From the NCBI RefSeq assembly GCF_001999965.1, contig NZ_CP019646.1, forward strand, positions 62,001-126,000: a stretch of DNA of 64,000 nucleotides. Direction: 5' to 3'. Source of the DNA: Limihaloglobus sulfuriphilus (GTDB lineage Bacteria; Planctomycetota; Phycisphaerae; Sedimentisphaerales; Sedimentisphaeraceae). The position numbers and the translations under genes were made by a program. Position 1 is the first letter of the stretch, and each line of letters starts with the position of its first letter. Below are positions 1 through 9,154 of this stretch, in pieces. Under the pieces are notes generated by a model. That model saw only the letters and a list, made by a program, of their open reading frames with translations. It was not told the origin of the DNA and searched no databases.

Positions 1-2253
1 ACGTGCCGCGGCTATTGCCGCCGGGGCTCCGCCGGTTCCTCCGCCGACAACAACCACATCGTATTCTGCTAAGACCGGCAGGGCTTTGGCCGCAGCCGGA
101 ATTGTTTCATAGATTCTCTGTTTTGTCGGCCGGTGTCCGAGGAGGCGCTCGTAAACTTCGCCATTTTCGGCGTTTGTGTCGATGTCTCCCGGTAGGTTTA
201 CTCCCAGCATCTGGGGCCTTGCAAGTGCATCAGCTGCCGCGGCGGCTCCGATACGTGTTCCCAGCTGCATATACTCCAGCGGATTGAGCATCTGCTCTGC
301 CGCGGTGCGGTCTATGGCAGCGCATGCCCCGAGGAGGTATAAATGGCTGATTCCGGCGGGCCTGAATACATCAAGGTCAATCGCCGCTGCGCCGGGCCAC
401 TCGCCGCTTACATAGGAATTGGCTGTTACCGCGTCGGGCGGAATATTAAAGAGAATATCCGAAGATCCTTTCTGCCACTGTGTCCAGGTAAGGTCAAGGG
501 CTTGCTGTTCGGCGAGGGCGTAAGACGGGTACGAGTTGTCAGCCATGTTTACACTTACGCTGTATTTGACTGCGGAGAAAAAGTTTCTATCGCTTAAGAC
601 CTTACCGTCTTTCAATGTTCCCTGGGTTCCTGCGTCCGAGGTGTTCTGGTCGGCTATGACAATCTGGCTGAAATTTTGCATACCTGCGGGGAAATCGTCA
701 AACTCGGCGGCGGTCATCCTGGTAACAGCGGCGAGTTGGGTTGCGTCTATGATTGTTTTTGCTTTAACTGCCTGGCGGCCGCTTCTATTTGCAACGACAA
801 CACCAGCCGGCTCGCCGGCGGAATCATAAAGCACATCGGTTGGATACGTTCCAAACATGAACTCCACACCGGCATCCAGCATTGCGTGTTCAAGGACACG
901 CTTTACCTGGAAAGCGGTAGGTGGGAGCCGAACGGCTTCAGTTTCGCTGCCGGCTTGGGCAAAGAACCTTATCTCGCTGAGTCCGTAATAAGAGCCGCCG
1001 TAGTTGCCGTCTGTCTCATCTGCTGTTATGAGAATTCTCGAAGCGTCTATTCCGGCTGTGATAATGTCGGTATGTGCCATAGGGCCGTCAGTTGCTCCCT
1101 GGTTCAGCGTATAGCTGCCAAGGCGGTGCCAGCCGCTGGTATTGAAATAATCAATGGTAATATTTTTCAGCCCTCTGTCTCTGTACGGGCCGCAGTAATT
1201 CCATACCCATATATCAGTAAGTGAATATAGGTCATTAAAATTCCACATGAACCATGCAGACCCTGCTGTGCCGGCAGGGTTTCCATTCTCTGAAGGAACA
1301 GAGCTGCCGGGGTTTACCATAGCTGAGTTGTATTGGTCTGAGCGGTCATGAAGAAGCCCGGCTGCGTCAAGTCCTTCGCCGTTGACGGTTCTCTTAGGGC
1401 GGTAATATCCTACATCTGTGCCGTAATTATATGGTGTGATTGCGTCTGTGCAGTCAAAATCAGGGCCGCCGATAAAGTCTGAATCATTAAATAACGTTGC
1501 ATTCTGTTCAATCTGTATTTCGCCGACTAAAATACGGCTGACGGATGATGTTTTGCGGATATAAAACTTCAGATATCTTGCAGAGCCGTTTACGTCAACA
1601 GAGAGGTTCAGTGCTTCATTGGTGTAGTCACCCTCGTTTAGCCAGTCGTTGTTAATGAAAGCGATCTGGTTCCAGTTATCATTGTCAGTACTGGCATATA
1701 CGGTCACATCCTGAACTTTGTAAGTGCTGCCCTGATAAACCCTTGTATGCAACTTGAAAAAGCTCTGGACAGTGCCCAGGTCAGCGGTAATGTTTACACT
1801 GCCGTTATACTGAACACTTTGGCTGGCAGAGCTGAACCAGATGCCGTCTTTCAAACGGCCTGGAGGGTCTGTGTCCTCGTGGGGATAAACCGATGCAATA
1901 TCCGAAGTGTAGCTGAATTCAGCGAGCTGGGTTGGTATTTCCGGTTCCGCGAAAATGGCTTGAGCAAGCGGGCTTGAGGGTATCTGTCCATCTTCGAGCC
2001 ATAAACGGTAACTGCCTGCGACGTCCCAGCCCGGATATGGCTGCTCTGATGTAAGCAATACCGAAGCTCCCGCATTGGCCGCTTCTATTGCCGCGGCAAC
2101 ACCGGCAGATGAGCCTCCGATAACGGCTACATCAACATCGAAGCTGACCGGTATGTCTCTTGCGGATTCGTTGATGTTTACTCCGAAGAGGGGTGAGAAA
2201 CCTGAGAAAAAGGCACATATCAGTAATAGTTTCGACTGGGTCAGCGATGGCAT
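1..2253 (-). CDS. FAD-dependent oxidoreductase with inserted discoidin-like domains, C-terminus off the left edge
   Basis: An uninterrupted reading frame of 751 codons runs from an ATG at 2253 to the window edge; no stop is reached. Residues 1-24 look like a signal peptide. Residues 46-59 carry a Rossmann nucleotide-binding motif (GGSSAGVAAAIEAA). Residues about 120-250 resemble an F5/8 type C (discoidin) domain, and 256-428 hold a second discoidin-like module also found in the next two plus-strand genes. The FAD_oxidored-type core then resumes (KRVLEHAMLDAGVEF). A second Rossmann motif (VVVGGGTGGAPAAIAAA) lies at 734-750, so the protein is a tandem or split FAD oxidoreductase continuing beyond the window. 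A GGAG lies 11 bases before the ATG. Family assignment rests on motifs; the substrate is unknown, though exported enzymes of this kind are often linked to glycan metabolism. Confidence 0.85.
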   Translation of the reverse strand, partial: MPSLTQSKLLLICAFFSGFSPLFGVNINESARDIPVSFDVDVAVIGGSSAGVAAAIEAANAGASVLLTSEQPYPGWDVAGSYRLWLEDGQIPSSPLAQAIFAEPEIPTQLAEFSYTSDIASVYPHEDTDPPGRLKDGIWFSSASQSVQYNGSVNITADLGTVQSFFKLHTRVYQGSTYKVQDVTVYASTDNDNWNQIAFINNDWLNEGDYTNEALNLSVDVNGSARYLKFYIRKTSSVSRILVGEIQIEQNATLFNDSDFIGGPDFDCTDAITPYNYGTDVGYYRPKRTVNGEGLDAAGLLHDRSDQYNSAMVNPGSSVPSENGNPAGTAGSAWFMWNFNDLYSLTDIWVWNYCGPYRDRGLKNITIDYFNTSGWHRLGSYTLNQGATDGPMAHTDIITAGIDASRILITADETDGNYGGSYYGLSEIRFFAQAGSETEAVRLPPTAFQVKRVLEHAMLDAGVEFMFGTYPTDVLYDSAGEPAGVVVANRSGRQAVKAKTIIDATQLAAVTRMTAAEFDDFPAGMQNFSQIVIADQNTSDAGTQGTLKDGKVLSDRNFFSAVKYSVSVNMADNSYPSYALAEQQALDLTWTQWQKGSSDILFNIPPDAVTANSYVSGEWPGAAAIDLDVFRPAGISHLYLLGACAAIDRTAAEQMLNPLEYMQLGTRIGAAAAADALARPQMLGVNLPGDIDTNAENGEVYERLLGHRPTKQRIYETIPAAAKALPVLAEYDVVVVGGGTGGAPAAIAAAR

Positions 2254-2432
2254 AATAAAAGATACTCCACATGAATAAACGTTAAATTAAGTAATAATTA
2301 TTCAAACTTTAATATATACATACACTTAAACGGTGTTGTTCAGTACAGATTTACGTTTTATAGAAACGCCTGCATCAGCCCGCAGCGTAAATCATCGGGC
2401 AGCCGGCAGATTTTATGGTTTAGAATGTCTTT

Positions 2433-2472
2433 ATCAAAGCCAACTTACGCCAAACTACCGCCATTACAGGCC
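2433..2472 (-). promoter_or_regulatory. Conserved leader element upstream of the FAD oxidoreductase gene
   Basis: Read on the minus strand, this stretch has the blocks GGCC, TGGCGGTAGTTTG and TTGGCTTTGAT in the same order and spacing as the leader of the divergent gene at 3212 (2917-2956). It lies about 180-220 bases before the start codon and downstream of the predicted minus-strand promoter, so it would be transcribed. Its role, as a DNA site or an RNA structure, cannot be told from sequence. Confidence 0.55.
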
Positions 2473-2495
2473 ATTATTCATTTTTTATAATCATA

Positions 2496-2507
2496 GAAAC
2501 CGGTTTC
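2496..2507. promoter_or_regulatory. Palindromic operator-like site, left copy
   Basis: GAAACCGGTTTC is a perfect 12-base palindrome with a central CG, the layout typical of LacI-family operators. It sits about 14 bases downstream of the minus-strand -10 box at 2522-2527. A near-identical copy sits in the equivalent place in front of the divergent gene. Confidence 0.55.
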
Positions 2508-2521
2508 CTGAATAGCCCGCC

Positions 2522-2550
2522 AATATAATAATTTTGATCTTAAAAGGCAA
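2522..2550 (-). promoter_or_regulatory. Sigma-70 type promoter for the FAD oxidoreductase gene
   Basis: On the minus strand TTGCCT (2550-2545) is followed after 17 bases by TATATT (2527-2522). The same -10 hexamer and spacer length occur in the divergent promoter at 2849-2877. Confidence 0.55.
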
Positions 2551-2848
2551 GAAGTAAATATTCAAAAGGTGTTAAATTTTGAAAATGAGCGTTTGCAGCA
2601 CAGGATTTTTTTTATTAAATTCGACAAAGCAGAGTCTTGTTGTTAGCGAAGTTCTTTTGACGGCAGCATTGTCGTCCTTTCAATCAAATCATTGGTTTCA
2701 TTTTAAAGTTTAAGTGTTATTTAACCGTTTTTAGATGGTTAGAATGCGTGCGGAACTGCCGCATATGGTTCATTTTTAAAATGATTTTAAGTTAAATCTT
2801 TTGTGAGTATCAAGTTATACTCATCCTTTTAATTTTTTATTAAATCTC

Positions 2849-2877
2849 TTGACTTTGACATTCAGATCTATTATATT
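2849..2877 (+). promoter_or_regulatory. Sigma-70 type promoter for the PEP-CTERM gene at 3212
   Basis: TTGACT (2849-2854), a 17-base spacer and TATATT (2872-2877). It implies a transcribed leader of about 330 bases before the start codon at 3212. Confidence 0.6.
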
Positions 2878-2890
2878 CAAGTAACATTAA

Positions 2891-2902
2891 GAAACCGTTT
2901 TC
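2891..2902. promoter_or_regulatory. Palindromic operator-like site, right copy
   Basis: GAAACCGTTTTC differs at one base from the perfect palindrome at 2496-2507 and lies 13 bases downstream of the -10 box. Both promoters could therefore be bound by one regulator, by inference of the LacI type. No regulator gene is in the window. Confidence 0.5.
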
Positions 2903-2916
2903 TAATTTGTAAATAT

Positions 2917-2956
2917 GGCCAGCATTGGCGGTAGTTTGTCGCAATTTGGCTTTGAT
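2917..2956 (+). promoter_or_regulatory. Conserved leader element upstream of the PEP-CTERM gene
   Basis: GGCC, TGGCGGTAGTTTG and TTGGCTTTGAT occur in the same order and orientation relative to their gene as in the minus-strand leader at 2433-2472, while the surrounding sequence is diverged. It lies inside the predicted transcript. Confidence 0.55.
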
Positions 2957-3211
2957 TGAGAATGCCTGTTCTTATAAAATAGGATTTCAGGAACGGAACA
3001 GATTTATATGATAAAGTTTTTTGCTTTAGAAATTTTTGTTTGTATGCAGAAAGATGCGAACAAGAAGAATTGATTTCTAAAGATACAGTTAGTTAGTGGC
3101 GTAAGAACTGCCGGAGCATTAACAGGAGTGTTTCCTGTTATGATGTTAGTGGTTTTGATAGACAGTGTCCGGCCGTTCTGATTTAATTTACTTTTTGAAA
3201 GGAGAAAAGAA

Positions 3212-3895
3212 ATGAGAAACGCACAATTATTATTAATGATTCTATTGGCATGTATTATGGTTGACGCAAACGCAGCATTAGAATGGATCGGCGGGCCCGA
3301 TTTTGACTGCAGTGATGCCATCACGGCTGACAACGTGTATGCACTTGAGCAGTACTACCGTCCGGTCAGAACAATTAATGGTCAGGGGCTTGACTCGACC
3401 GGTATGCTTCATGAATTGTCGAGCCAATACAATTCGGCGTTGGTTGACACCACAGAAATTGCCGGCTCAACAGACCCAGCGGTTACTTTAAATCCTGCGG
3501 GAATTGAAGGACCGGCATGGTTCAGCTGGACATTCGATCAGGCCTATGACATACAGGAGATGTGGGTATGGAACTATAATCTATACGGTACAAACGGCAG
3601 CTATCTGCTCAGAGGGCTTAAGGACGTATCCATACATTATAACGACGGCACATCCTGGCAGTATTTTGGTGATTATACATTAGCTAAAGGGCTTGGAGTA
3701 GCTGATATGCCTCACGGAGACGAAATACCATTGAATATTACTGCCACTGGGATATTGATGACCCCCAAAACAGTAGAAGGCAACTACGGCAGTACATTCT
3801 ATGGTCTCAGTGAGGTTCGTTTTATCGTTCCCGAGCCGGCAACTATGGTTCTTTTTGGTATTGGTGCCATTCTTGCAAGAAAACGATTTATATAA
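3212..3895 (+). CDS. PEP-CTERM protein with a discoidin-like module
   Basis: A 227-residue exported protein. Residues 1-20 form a signal peptide. Residues about 25-205 hold one copy of the module that begins with IGGPDFD..DAIT and ends with GNYG..FYGLSEVRFI; it resembles a carbohydrate-binding F5/8 type C fold. The C-terminus is a PEP-CTERM sorting signal: VPEPATMV, a hydrophobic stretch, then ARKRFI. Such tails are processed by an exosortase, which is not encoded here. A strong ribosome-binding site (AAAGGAG) precedes the ATG. The gene is followed after 90 bases by a dockerin protein with the same module, so the two probably act at the same cell-surface site. Confidence 0.88.
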   Translation: MRNAQLLLMILLACIMVDANAALEWIGGPDFDCSDAITADNVYALEQYYRPVRTINGQGLDSTGMLHELSSQYNSALVDTTEIAGSTDPAVTLNPAGIEGPAWFSWTFDQAYDIQEMWVWNYNLYGTNGSYLLRGLKDVSIHYNDGTSWQYFGDYTLAKGLGVADMPHGDEIPLNITATGILMTPKTVEGNYGSTFYGLSEVRFIVPEPATMVLFGIGAILARKRFI

Positions 3896-3985
3896 GATAG
3901 AATGAAAGTTTCCGCGGGCTGCTCAATAAAAAGGGCAGCCCGTGGCTATTACAATTATTAGATTATTTTATACAGGAGTACGAAA

Positions 3986-6949
3986 ATGCAGGCATTTAAA
4001 ATGGTAGTTACAGTTTTAATGTTGTTGCTTTCGGGTTATGCCCTTGCGGACTGGACGACGGCCGAGTTTATCGGCGGCAGTCTACCGGATGACCTTGACG
4101 CGACAGACGCAATAACAGCAACGGGAAGCCCCAGCAACGTGAGCACTTACCGCCCCTGGCGAACCGTTGACGGCAGCGGTATGGTCGATGACCTTGCGCA
4201 TGACCAGGCCGATGCTCTTAACAGCTCGCTTCTGAGCGGCGACGGAAACGCACAGAACAACCCCGCCGGTGTGGCAGGTCCTGCATGGCTTCAATATGAA
4301 TTTGATAAAATTTACGCCTTAGATGATATTGTAATATGGAATCTTCAGGCCGCAGGAGGATACTGGACACGTGCTACAAAGGAAATTTACGTTCATTATT
4401 CCGTTGACGGCGTTAACTGGCATTACTGGGACAATGTTGTTCTTGGATTGCCCGAGCCTTATCCTGCATGGAACGAACCTCTTGATGTGATTGATGCCGA
4501 CGGTGTCCAGGCAAAATACGTATTGATTACTGCTGATTCGCAAAACGGAAGCTACGGAAGTGATTATTGCGGTCTTAGTGAAATAAGGTTTACAATACTG
4601 CCCGCTGCTACTAATCCAGAACCGGCCGTCGAGGCGGTCAACGTCGCTCAAGCTGCGCAACTAAGCTGGCGGCCATATGCCGGAACGATAAATGAGCGGA
4701 TTTATCTTGGAACAGATGCCGCGGCTGTCGAAGCTGCAGAGGGAACAGCGGCTCCGGAGTATGTTGATACTGTCGCAAGCAGTGAGCCTGACAGGACACA
4801 AATAGACTTATCTGCATACATAACTCTAGATAAAAACGCAGTTTACTACTGGCGGGTTGATGAGCTTGATTCGTCGGACAATGTTATACAAAAGGGGGCT
4901 GTCTGGAGCTTTACCGTTGAAGGCGCCGCATACAATCCGACTCCTGCAGATGCCGGTTTGATAAGCGCTGAGGATGTTGTCCTTAGCTGGTCAGCGGCCG
5001 CGGGGGCTGTTTCTCATACGGTTTATCTGGGCACGAGCGAAGAGCCAGAGTTTTTCGCCGATGCCGGCGCAGCCGCGACTATCGAGGCAGGAAATCTGCT
5101 TCCCGACACGACATACTATTGGCGGGTTGACACAACACATGATGGAAGTGTAGTTTACGAAGGTCCTGTTTGGAGCTTTGAAACTGACTATTTCGGTGTT
5201 GTAGAAAATTACGAGGACGGAGATATTTCAAACTGGTCAGCTTCTAATCTCACCACATATCTTAGCGGCGGGATTTCATTTATCGGCGGCCCCGATTTTG
5301 ATACTTCTGATGCGATTACCGCCTCTAATTATAACACAAACGTTTCGAGCTATCTGCCTGATAAGACTGTAAACGGTTTAGGCCTTGATGCGACCGGACT
5401 GCTCCATGCAACAGCAACGTCTTCCAATTCGGCACTGGTCAGACCCGGCGATTCTGACCCGCTTGAGAACGGCAATCCCGCCGGAGCAACCGGGCCTGTC
5501 TGGTTCATGTATGAATTTGACCAGGCCTATGCTATTACAGATTTCTGGATTTGGAATTATAACGGACCCTATAGTTCGAGGTCATTGCGGAATGTTTCTA
5601 TACATTATACCGCCGACGGCAGCAACTGGATTCTGCTGGGTGATTTTGAACTGCCGCGGGCTCCTTCTTCGAATAATACCCCTCATGACATTGAAATACC
5701 AATGAATGTTACCGCCCAGGCTGTAATTATAACAGCATCAGATACAGACGGTAACTATGGTGACTCGAGTTTTTATGGCCTTTCTGAGGTGCGGTTTATA
5801 CAAGGAGGTATCCAGGCGTATGAAGGTGACTATGCGATGGTTATCGATTATGATAATTCGGTTTCGCCAAATTACGGCCAGGCGGAATTGGTCTTTGACG
5901 AAGCTCAAGATTTTTCCAGGTACAGTTATCTCTGGTTTGTTTACTACGGCAACGTAACCAATGATGCTGAGCCGGTAACTTTTGAGCTGGTTAATGATAC
6001 CGGTTCAGCAGTGGAATCGCTCACTCTTGCTCCGGAGGCTGTACAATCTCTCGGCTGGGGCAATATTGTCCGTATGAGCCTTGATAATACCGACGGCGAG
6101 AGCATCCGGAAGTTTGTTGTTAAGATTGGCGACGGTACAGGCGTTGGCGCTGGTACAATTGCCCTTGACGATATTTCGTTGATTAAAGGCAGGTATTGCG
6201 ACGCGGCAAATTCATTTATGGCCGATCTTGACAATAACTGTACAGTGGACTTTAACGATTATATTGCGTTCTCAGAATACTGGCTGAAGGATCACTTTGC
6301 TGTTCCGGCTGACGGCGTCCTGCTTGAAGGTTTTGACTCCTATGCAGACGCGGATAGTATAAGTTACAGGGTAGGGCCTGTCAGCTTTTACGTGGATTTA
6401 GACGAAACTGAATACAAGCAGGGCAGCAAGTCCATTAAACTCGATTACAATCAGGACTGGTCGGAAAATTATGCACAGTTAGCCTGGAATCTCGGTCTTT
6501 CATACGATCTGAGCCAGATGGAAACGCTTAAATTCTGGTTCAAGGCTGATTCAGCGAACCAGACCGGAACTGAGAATCTCAGAATGCAGCTGCTCAGCGA
6601 TTCAAGTCAGCTTGGATTTGTTGATCTTGTTGATTACGGCGTGAACGTTCAGACAGATACCTGGACAGAGGTTTCGATACCACTGTCAGATTTCGCCGAA
6701 GTTTCGAGTTTGACCGGAGTTAGTGCGTTGGGATTCAGTATTGCAGATTATACCATAAACTCAACAGGGACTTTTTATGTGGACGGTATTACCGTTTACG
6801 GGCCGTCTGAAACCGGAATTGATGTGCTTACGGAAACATTCAGCTCTGACCTGGCCGGTGGCGATGATACAGTTAACCCGCTTGATTTGGCAGTTATGGC
6901 GGAGCAGTGGCTCAGTTGTGACGCACTGCCTCTGTCTGAGTGCTGGTAA
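3986..6949 (+). CDS. Large secreted multidomain protein with discoidin-like modules and dockerin-type repeats
   Basis: A 987-residue protein with a signal peptide (1-21). Visible layout: a discoidin-like module at about 23-207; two fibronectin-III-like segments at about 210-310 and 312-403, each with a YYWRVD motif; a second discoidin-like module at about 425-612; a CBM-like beta region to about 740; a dockerin-type EF-hand segment with ADLDNNCTVDFNDYIAF near 750-770; another CBM-like beta region; and a second, weaker dockerin-like segment at the C-terminus (GGDDTVNPLDLAVMAEQW). There is no PEP-CTERM tail and no recognisable catalytic domain. It probably binds glycans or assembles surface complexes. 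It follows the PEP-CTERM gene and precedes a prepilin-like gene on the same strand. Confidence 0.8.
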   Translation: MQAFKMVVTVLMLLLSGYALADWTTAEFIGGSLPDDLDATDAITATGSPSNVSTYRPWRTVDGSGMVDDLAHDQADALNSSLLSGDGNAQNNPAGVAGPAWLQYEFDKIYALDDIVIWNLQAAGGYWTRATKEIYVHYSVDGVNWHYWDNVVLGLPEPYPAWNEPLDVIDADGVQAKYVLITADSQNGSYGSDYCGLSEIRFTILPAATNPEPAVEAVNVAQAAQLSWRPYAGTINERIYLGTDAAAVEAAEGTAAPEYVDTVASSEPDRTQIDLSAYITLDKNAVYYWRVDELDSSDNVIQKGAVWSFTVEGAAYNPTPADAGLISAEDVVLSWSAAAGAVSHTVYLGTSEEPEFFADAGAAATIEAGNLLPDTTYYWRVDTTHDGSVVYEGPVWSFETDYFGVVENYEDGDISNWSASNLTTYLSGGISFIGGPDFDTSDAITASNYNTNVSSYLPDKTVNGLGLDATGLLHATATSSNSALVRPGDSDPLENGNPAGATGPVWFMYEFDQAYAITDFWIWNYNGPYSSRSLRNVSIHYTADGSNWILLGDFELPRAPSSNNTPHDIEIPMNVTAQAVIITASDTDGNYGDSSFYGLSEVRFIQGGIQAYEGDYAMVIDYDNSVSPNYGQAELVFDEAQDFSRYSYLWFVYYGNVTNDAEPVTFELVNDTGSAVESLTLAPEAVQSLGWGNIVRMSLDNTDGESIRKFVVKIGDGTGVGAGTIALDDISLIKGRYCDAANSFMADLDNNCTVDFNDYIAFSEYWLKDHFAVPADGVLLEGFDSYADADSISYRVGPVSFYVDLDETEYKQGSKSIKLDYNQDWSENYAQLAWNLGLSYDLSQMETLKFWFKADSANQTGTENLRMQLLSDSSQLGFVDLVDYGVNVQTDTWTEVSIPLSDFAEVSSLTGVSALGFSIADYTINSTGTFYVDGITVYGPSETGIDVLTETFSSDLAGGDDTVNPLDLAVMAEQWLSCDALPLSECW

Positions 6950-7023
6950 GCATTGTAAGTCGGTTCCCGGATCGGTGTTCGGTTCGGGAGCCGGCATTTA
7001 AATAATAAATATGAGGTAAACCA

Positions 7024-7788
7024 ATGACAAAAAAAGGATTTACATTAATTGAACTTCTGGTGGTAATTTCGATTATCGCTCTGCTTATGGCGATCTTGAT
7101 GCCGGCTTTGACAAAGGTGCGTGAACAGGCACGAACTGTTGTCTGCGCATCCAAACTGCGTCAGATTCATATCGGCTCGGTCGCCTATTCTAACGACAAT
7201 GACTACGCTTTCCCTGATCGGGGGAAGCTCGACGCTCTTTACCCGCACTCGCTCTGGGACGGTGTGGAAGAGCACACAAATCTCAATGAGATTTTTGTCC
7301 GCGCATACTTAGGCGACAGCAGAGATGATATCATGTTTTGCCCCGGTGAGTTAAGACGCTGGAAAGACCCCGCGGACGTGAGTACTTCATACAATACTCT
7401 GCTCTGTACGTACCAGTATTTTAATACCCCTCAAAAAGACTATGCAAGGTACCGCTGGCACGGCTATGGAGTTGAAGGCTATGAAATGCCCAATATCAGC
7501 AAAAGCACAAGCGGTACAGACCCCCGAACCGCTTTGTGGGGTTGCCTAACATATGGGTCGGTTGGCAAGAGAGACTTAATGTACGGCCATGACCAGTACC
7601 CGGGTCCTGTTGAGGGCATGAATGTTGTCAGCATATCAGGGGTAACTGAATGGGTAGAATACGAAAACTTTGAGGCGTACTGGTACAGCGGCGGTTTGGA
7701 CTTCTACTGGCCCAATCCCGAACGGAAAGAAACAAACGGCAGCCAGAGAGGGAAACAACCTCGTCCTCCGCGGCCGCCGAGAGGTTAA
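7024..7788 (+). CDS. Prepilin-type N-terminal methylation protein (pseudopilin-like)
   Basis: A 254-residue protein starting with a classical type IV prepilin leader: MTKKG, then FTLIELLVVISIIALLMAIL, with cleavage expected after the glycine. The rest is a short globular domain with a CASKLRQI segment common in planctomycete prepilin-like proteins, and an unusual basic, proline-rich tail (RGKQPRPPRPPRG). It lies 74 bases after the dockerin gene. Planctomycetes encode many such proteins beside secreted enzymes; whether this one enters a pilus or a type II secretion pseudopilus is unknown. Confidence 0.85.
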   Translation: MTKKGFTLIELLVVISIIALLMAILMPALTKVREQARTVVCASKLRQIHIGSVAYSNDNDYAFPDRGKLDALYPHSLWDGVEEHTNLNEIFVRAYLGDSRDDIMFCPGELRRWKDPADVSTSYNTLLCTYQYFNTPQKDYARYRWHGYGVEGYEMPNISKSTSGTDPRTALWGCLTYGSVGKRDLMYGHDQYPGPVEGMNVVSISGVTEWVEYENFEAYWYSGGLDFYWPNPERKETNGSQRGKQPRPPRPPRG

Positions 7789-7822
7789 TAAAACTTCAGC
7801 TCATTGTGAGCTGGGTTTAACA

Positions 7823-7873
7823 CATAACGTTCGTCAGGAGAGTTAATCACAACTGGCCTGATGAACGTTTATG
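7823..7873. terminator. Long stem-loop between convergent genes
   Basis: An inverted repeat of 16 to 17 bases (7823-7838 with 7857-7873, one bulge and one mismatch) separates the prepilin-like gene from argJ and overlaps the argJ stop codon. There is no clear T-run, so it may be a bidirectional stop or an mRNA end-protecting hairpin. A shorter stem (CAGCTCA/TGAGCTG, 7797-7813) lies just upstream. Confidence 0.4.
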
Positions 7874-9071
7874 TATGATAATCAGCGTTTATAGTAACAT
7901 ATTCCTTACTCAGATCACAGCCTAGGCAGAAATCTTCTGCTTTTCCCACGCCCAGCCCGACAGTTATCGTGTGAAACGGTTTGCTTATAACGGCAGAGGC
8001 CTTTTTTGTGTCAAATTTACACGGGGCTCCGTTTCTAAACACTGTAATATTGTCGAGTTTGCAGGTAAGTTTTTCCGGATTGATTTTCACGCCGCATGAA
8101 CCTACCGCGCATATAATCCTTCCCCAGTTTGGATCGCCGCCGTGGATTGCGCATTTTACCAGGTCGTAGTCGGCTACTGCACGGGCAGCCTTTTGTGCCT
8201 GGGCCTGGTTGGCGGCACCGGTTATCAACACCTTGAAAACGCGTGTTGCGCCCTCGGCATCAAGTGCCATCTGTTCGGCAAGGTCGTAGCAAATCTCAAA
8301 AAGTCCGCGGCTGAATTTCTCATAATCCCTGCCGGCGGATTTTATAGGAGTATTGCCCGCCATACAGGATGAGAGCAGAAACGCGGTGTCGTTTGTGCTC
8401 TGGTGGCCGTCAACCGTCAGTTTGTTTAGCGAGTTGCCTATAGATTCTTTTAAAGCCTTTTTCAGCATGGGTTTGCTTATGTTCGCATCGGTAGTTAAGA
8501 CGCAGATGGTGGTTGCCATATTCGGCGCGATCATGCCGGCACCCTTGACAGTTCCTGATATGGTTACCGTTTTGTTTCCGAGCTTGAAGCGTTTTACCGC
8601 CTGTTTTTCGACGGTATCGGTGGTCATAATAGCCGAGGCGAAATCAAAACCCCCCACAGGATCGTTGGAGAGCTCTTGGGCTGCGGCTGAGATTCCGGGC
8701 AGAATCTTGTCCATGGGCAGTTTGCGGCCGATTATCCCCGTTGACGCCACAAGCACCTGTTCAGGTCGGCAGTCGATGAAGTCTGCAACGGCTTGACACA
8801 TTTTTGAGGCATCTTCAAGGCCCTTTTTCCCTGTACAGGTGTTTGCGTTACCGGAGTTTACAATGACAGCCTCGATAATTCTGCTTTTTAGATGTGCTTT
8901 AGCTGCCTCCACAGCGGCCGAGACGATTTTGTTTGTGGTAAAGACGCCCGCGGCGACGGCTCCGGCAGGGCAGCAGAGCAGGGCAATGTCTTTTTTGCCG
9001 CTTGTCTTAATTCCGCATGAAATGCCCGATGCCAGAAAACCCTTTGGCGAGGTTATTGTATTGTTTATCAT
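7869..9071 (-). CDS. argJ: Bifunctional glutamate N-acetyltransferase / ornithine acetyltransferase
   Basis: 400 residues, full family length. ArgJ moves the acetyl group from N-acetylornithine to glutamate in cyclic arginine synthesis, and in bifunctional forms also makes N-acetylglutamate from acetyl-CoA. The self-cleavage site is visible at Ala186-Thr187 (PNMATTICVL), where Thr187 becomes the nucleophile of the beta chain. The oxyanion-hole pair is in STGIIG (110-115), and the conserved VDGHQSTNDT stretch follows. No other arg gene is next to it. Whether it is mono- or bifunctional cannot be judged here. Confidence 0.95.
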   Translation of the reverse strand: MINNTITSPKGFLASGISCGIKTSGKKDIALLCCPAGAVAAGVFTTNKIVSAAVEAAKAHLKSRIIEAVIVNSGNANTCTGKKGLEDASKMCQAVADFIDCRPEQVLVASTGIIGRKLPMDKILPGISAAAQELSNDPVGGFDFASAIMTTDTVEKQAVKRFKLGNKTVTISGTVKGAGMIAPNMATTICVLTTDANISKPMLKKALKESIGNSLNKLTVDGHQSTNDTAFLLSSCMAGNTPIKSAGRDYEKFSRGLFEICYDLAEQMALDAEGATRVFKVLITGAANQAQAQKAARAVADYDLVKCAIHGGDPNWGRIICAVGSCGVKINPEKLTCKLDNITVFRNGAPCKFDTKKASAVISKPFHTITVGLGVGKAEDFCLGCDLSKEYVTINADYHT

Positions 9072-9154
9072 TTTATAAACCCTTATATTTTTACTTTATT
9101 ACGATTTGGGTATTGTATGATAAATATCCGTAATGGCAACAGGTAACAAAAGAA

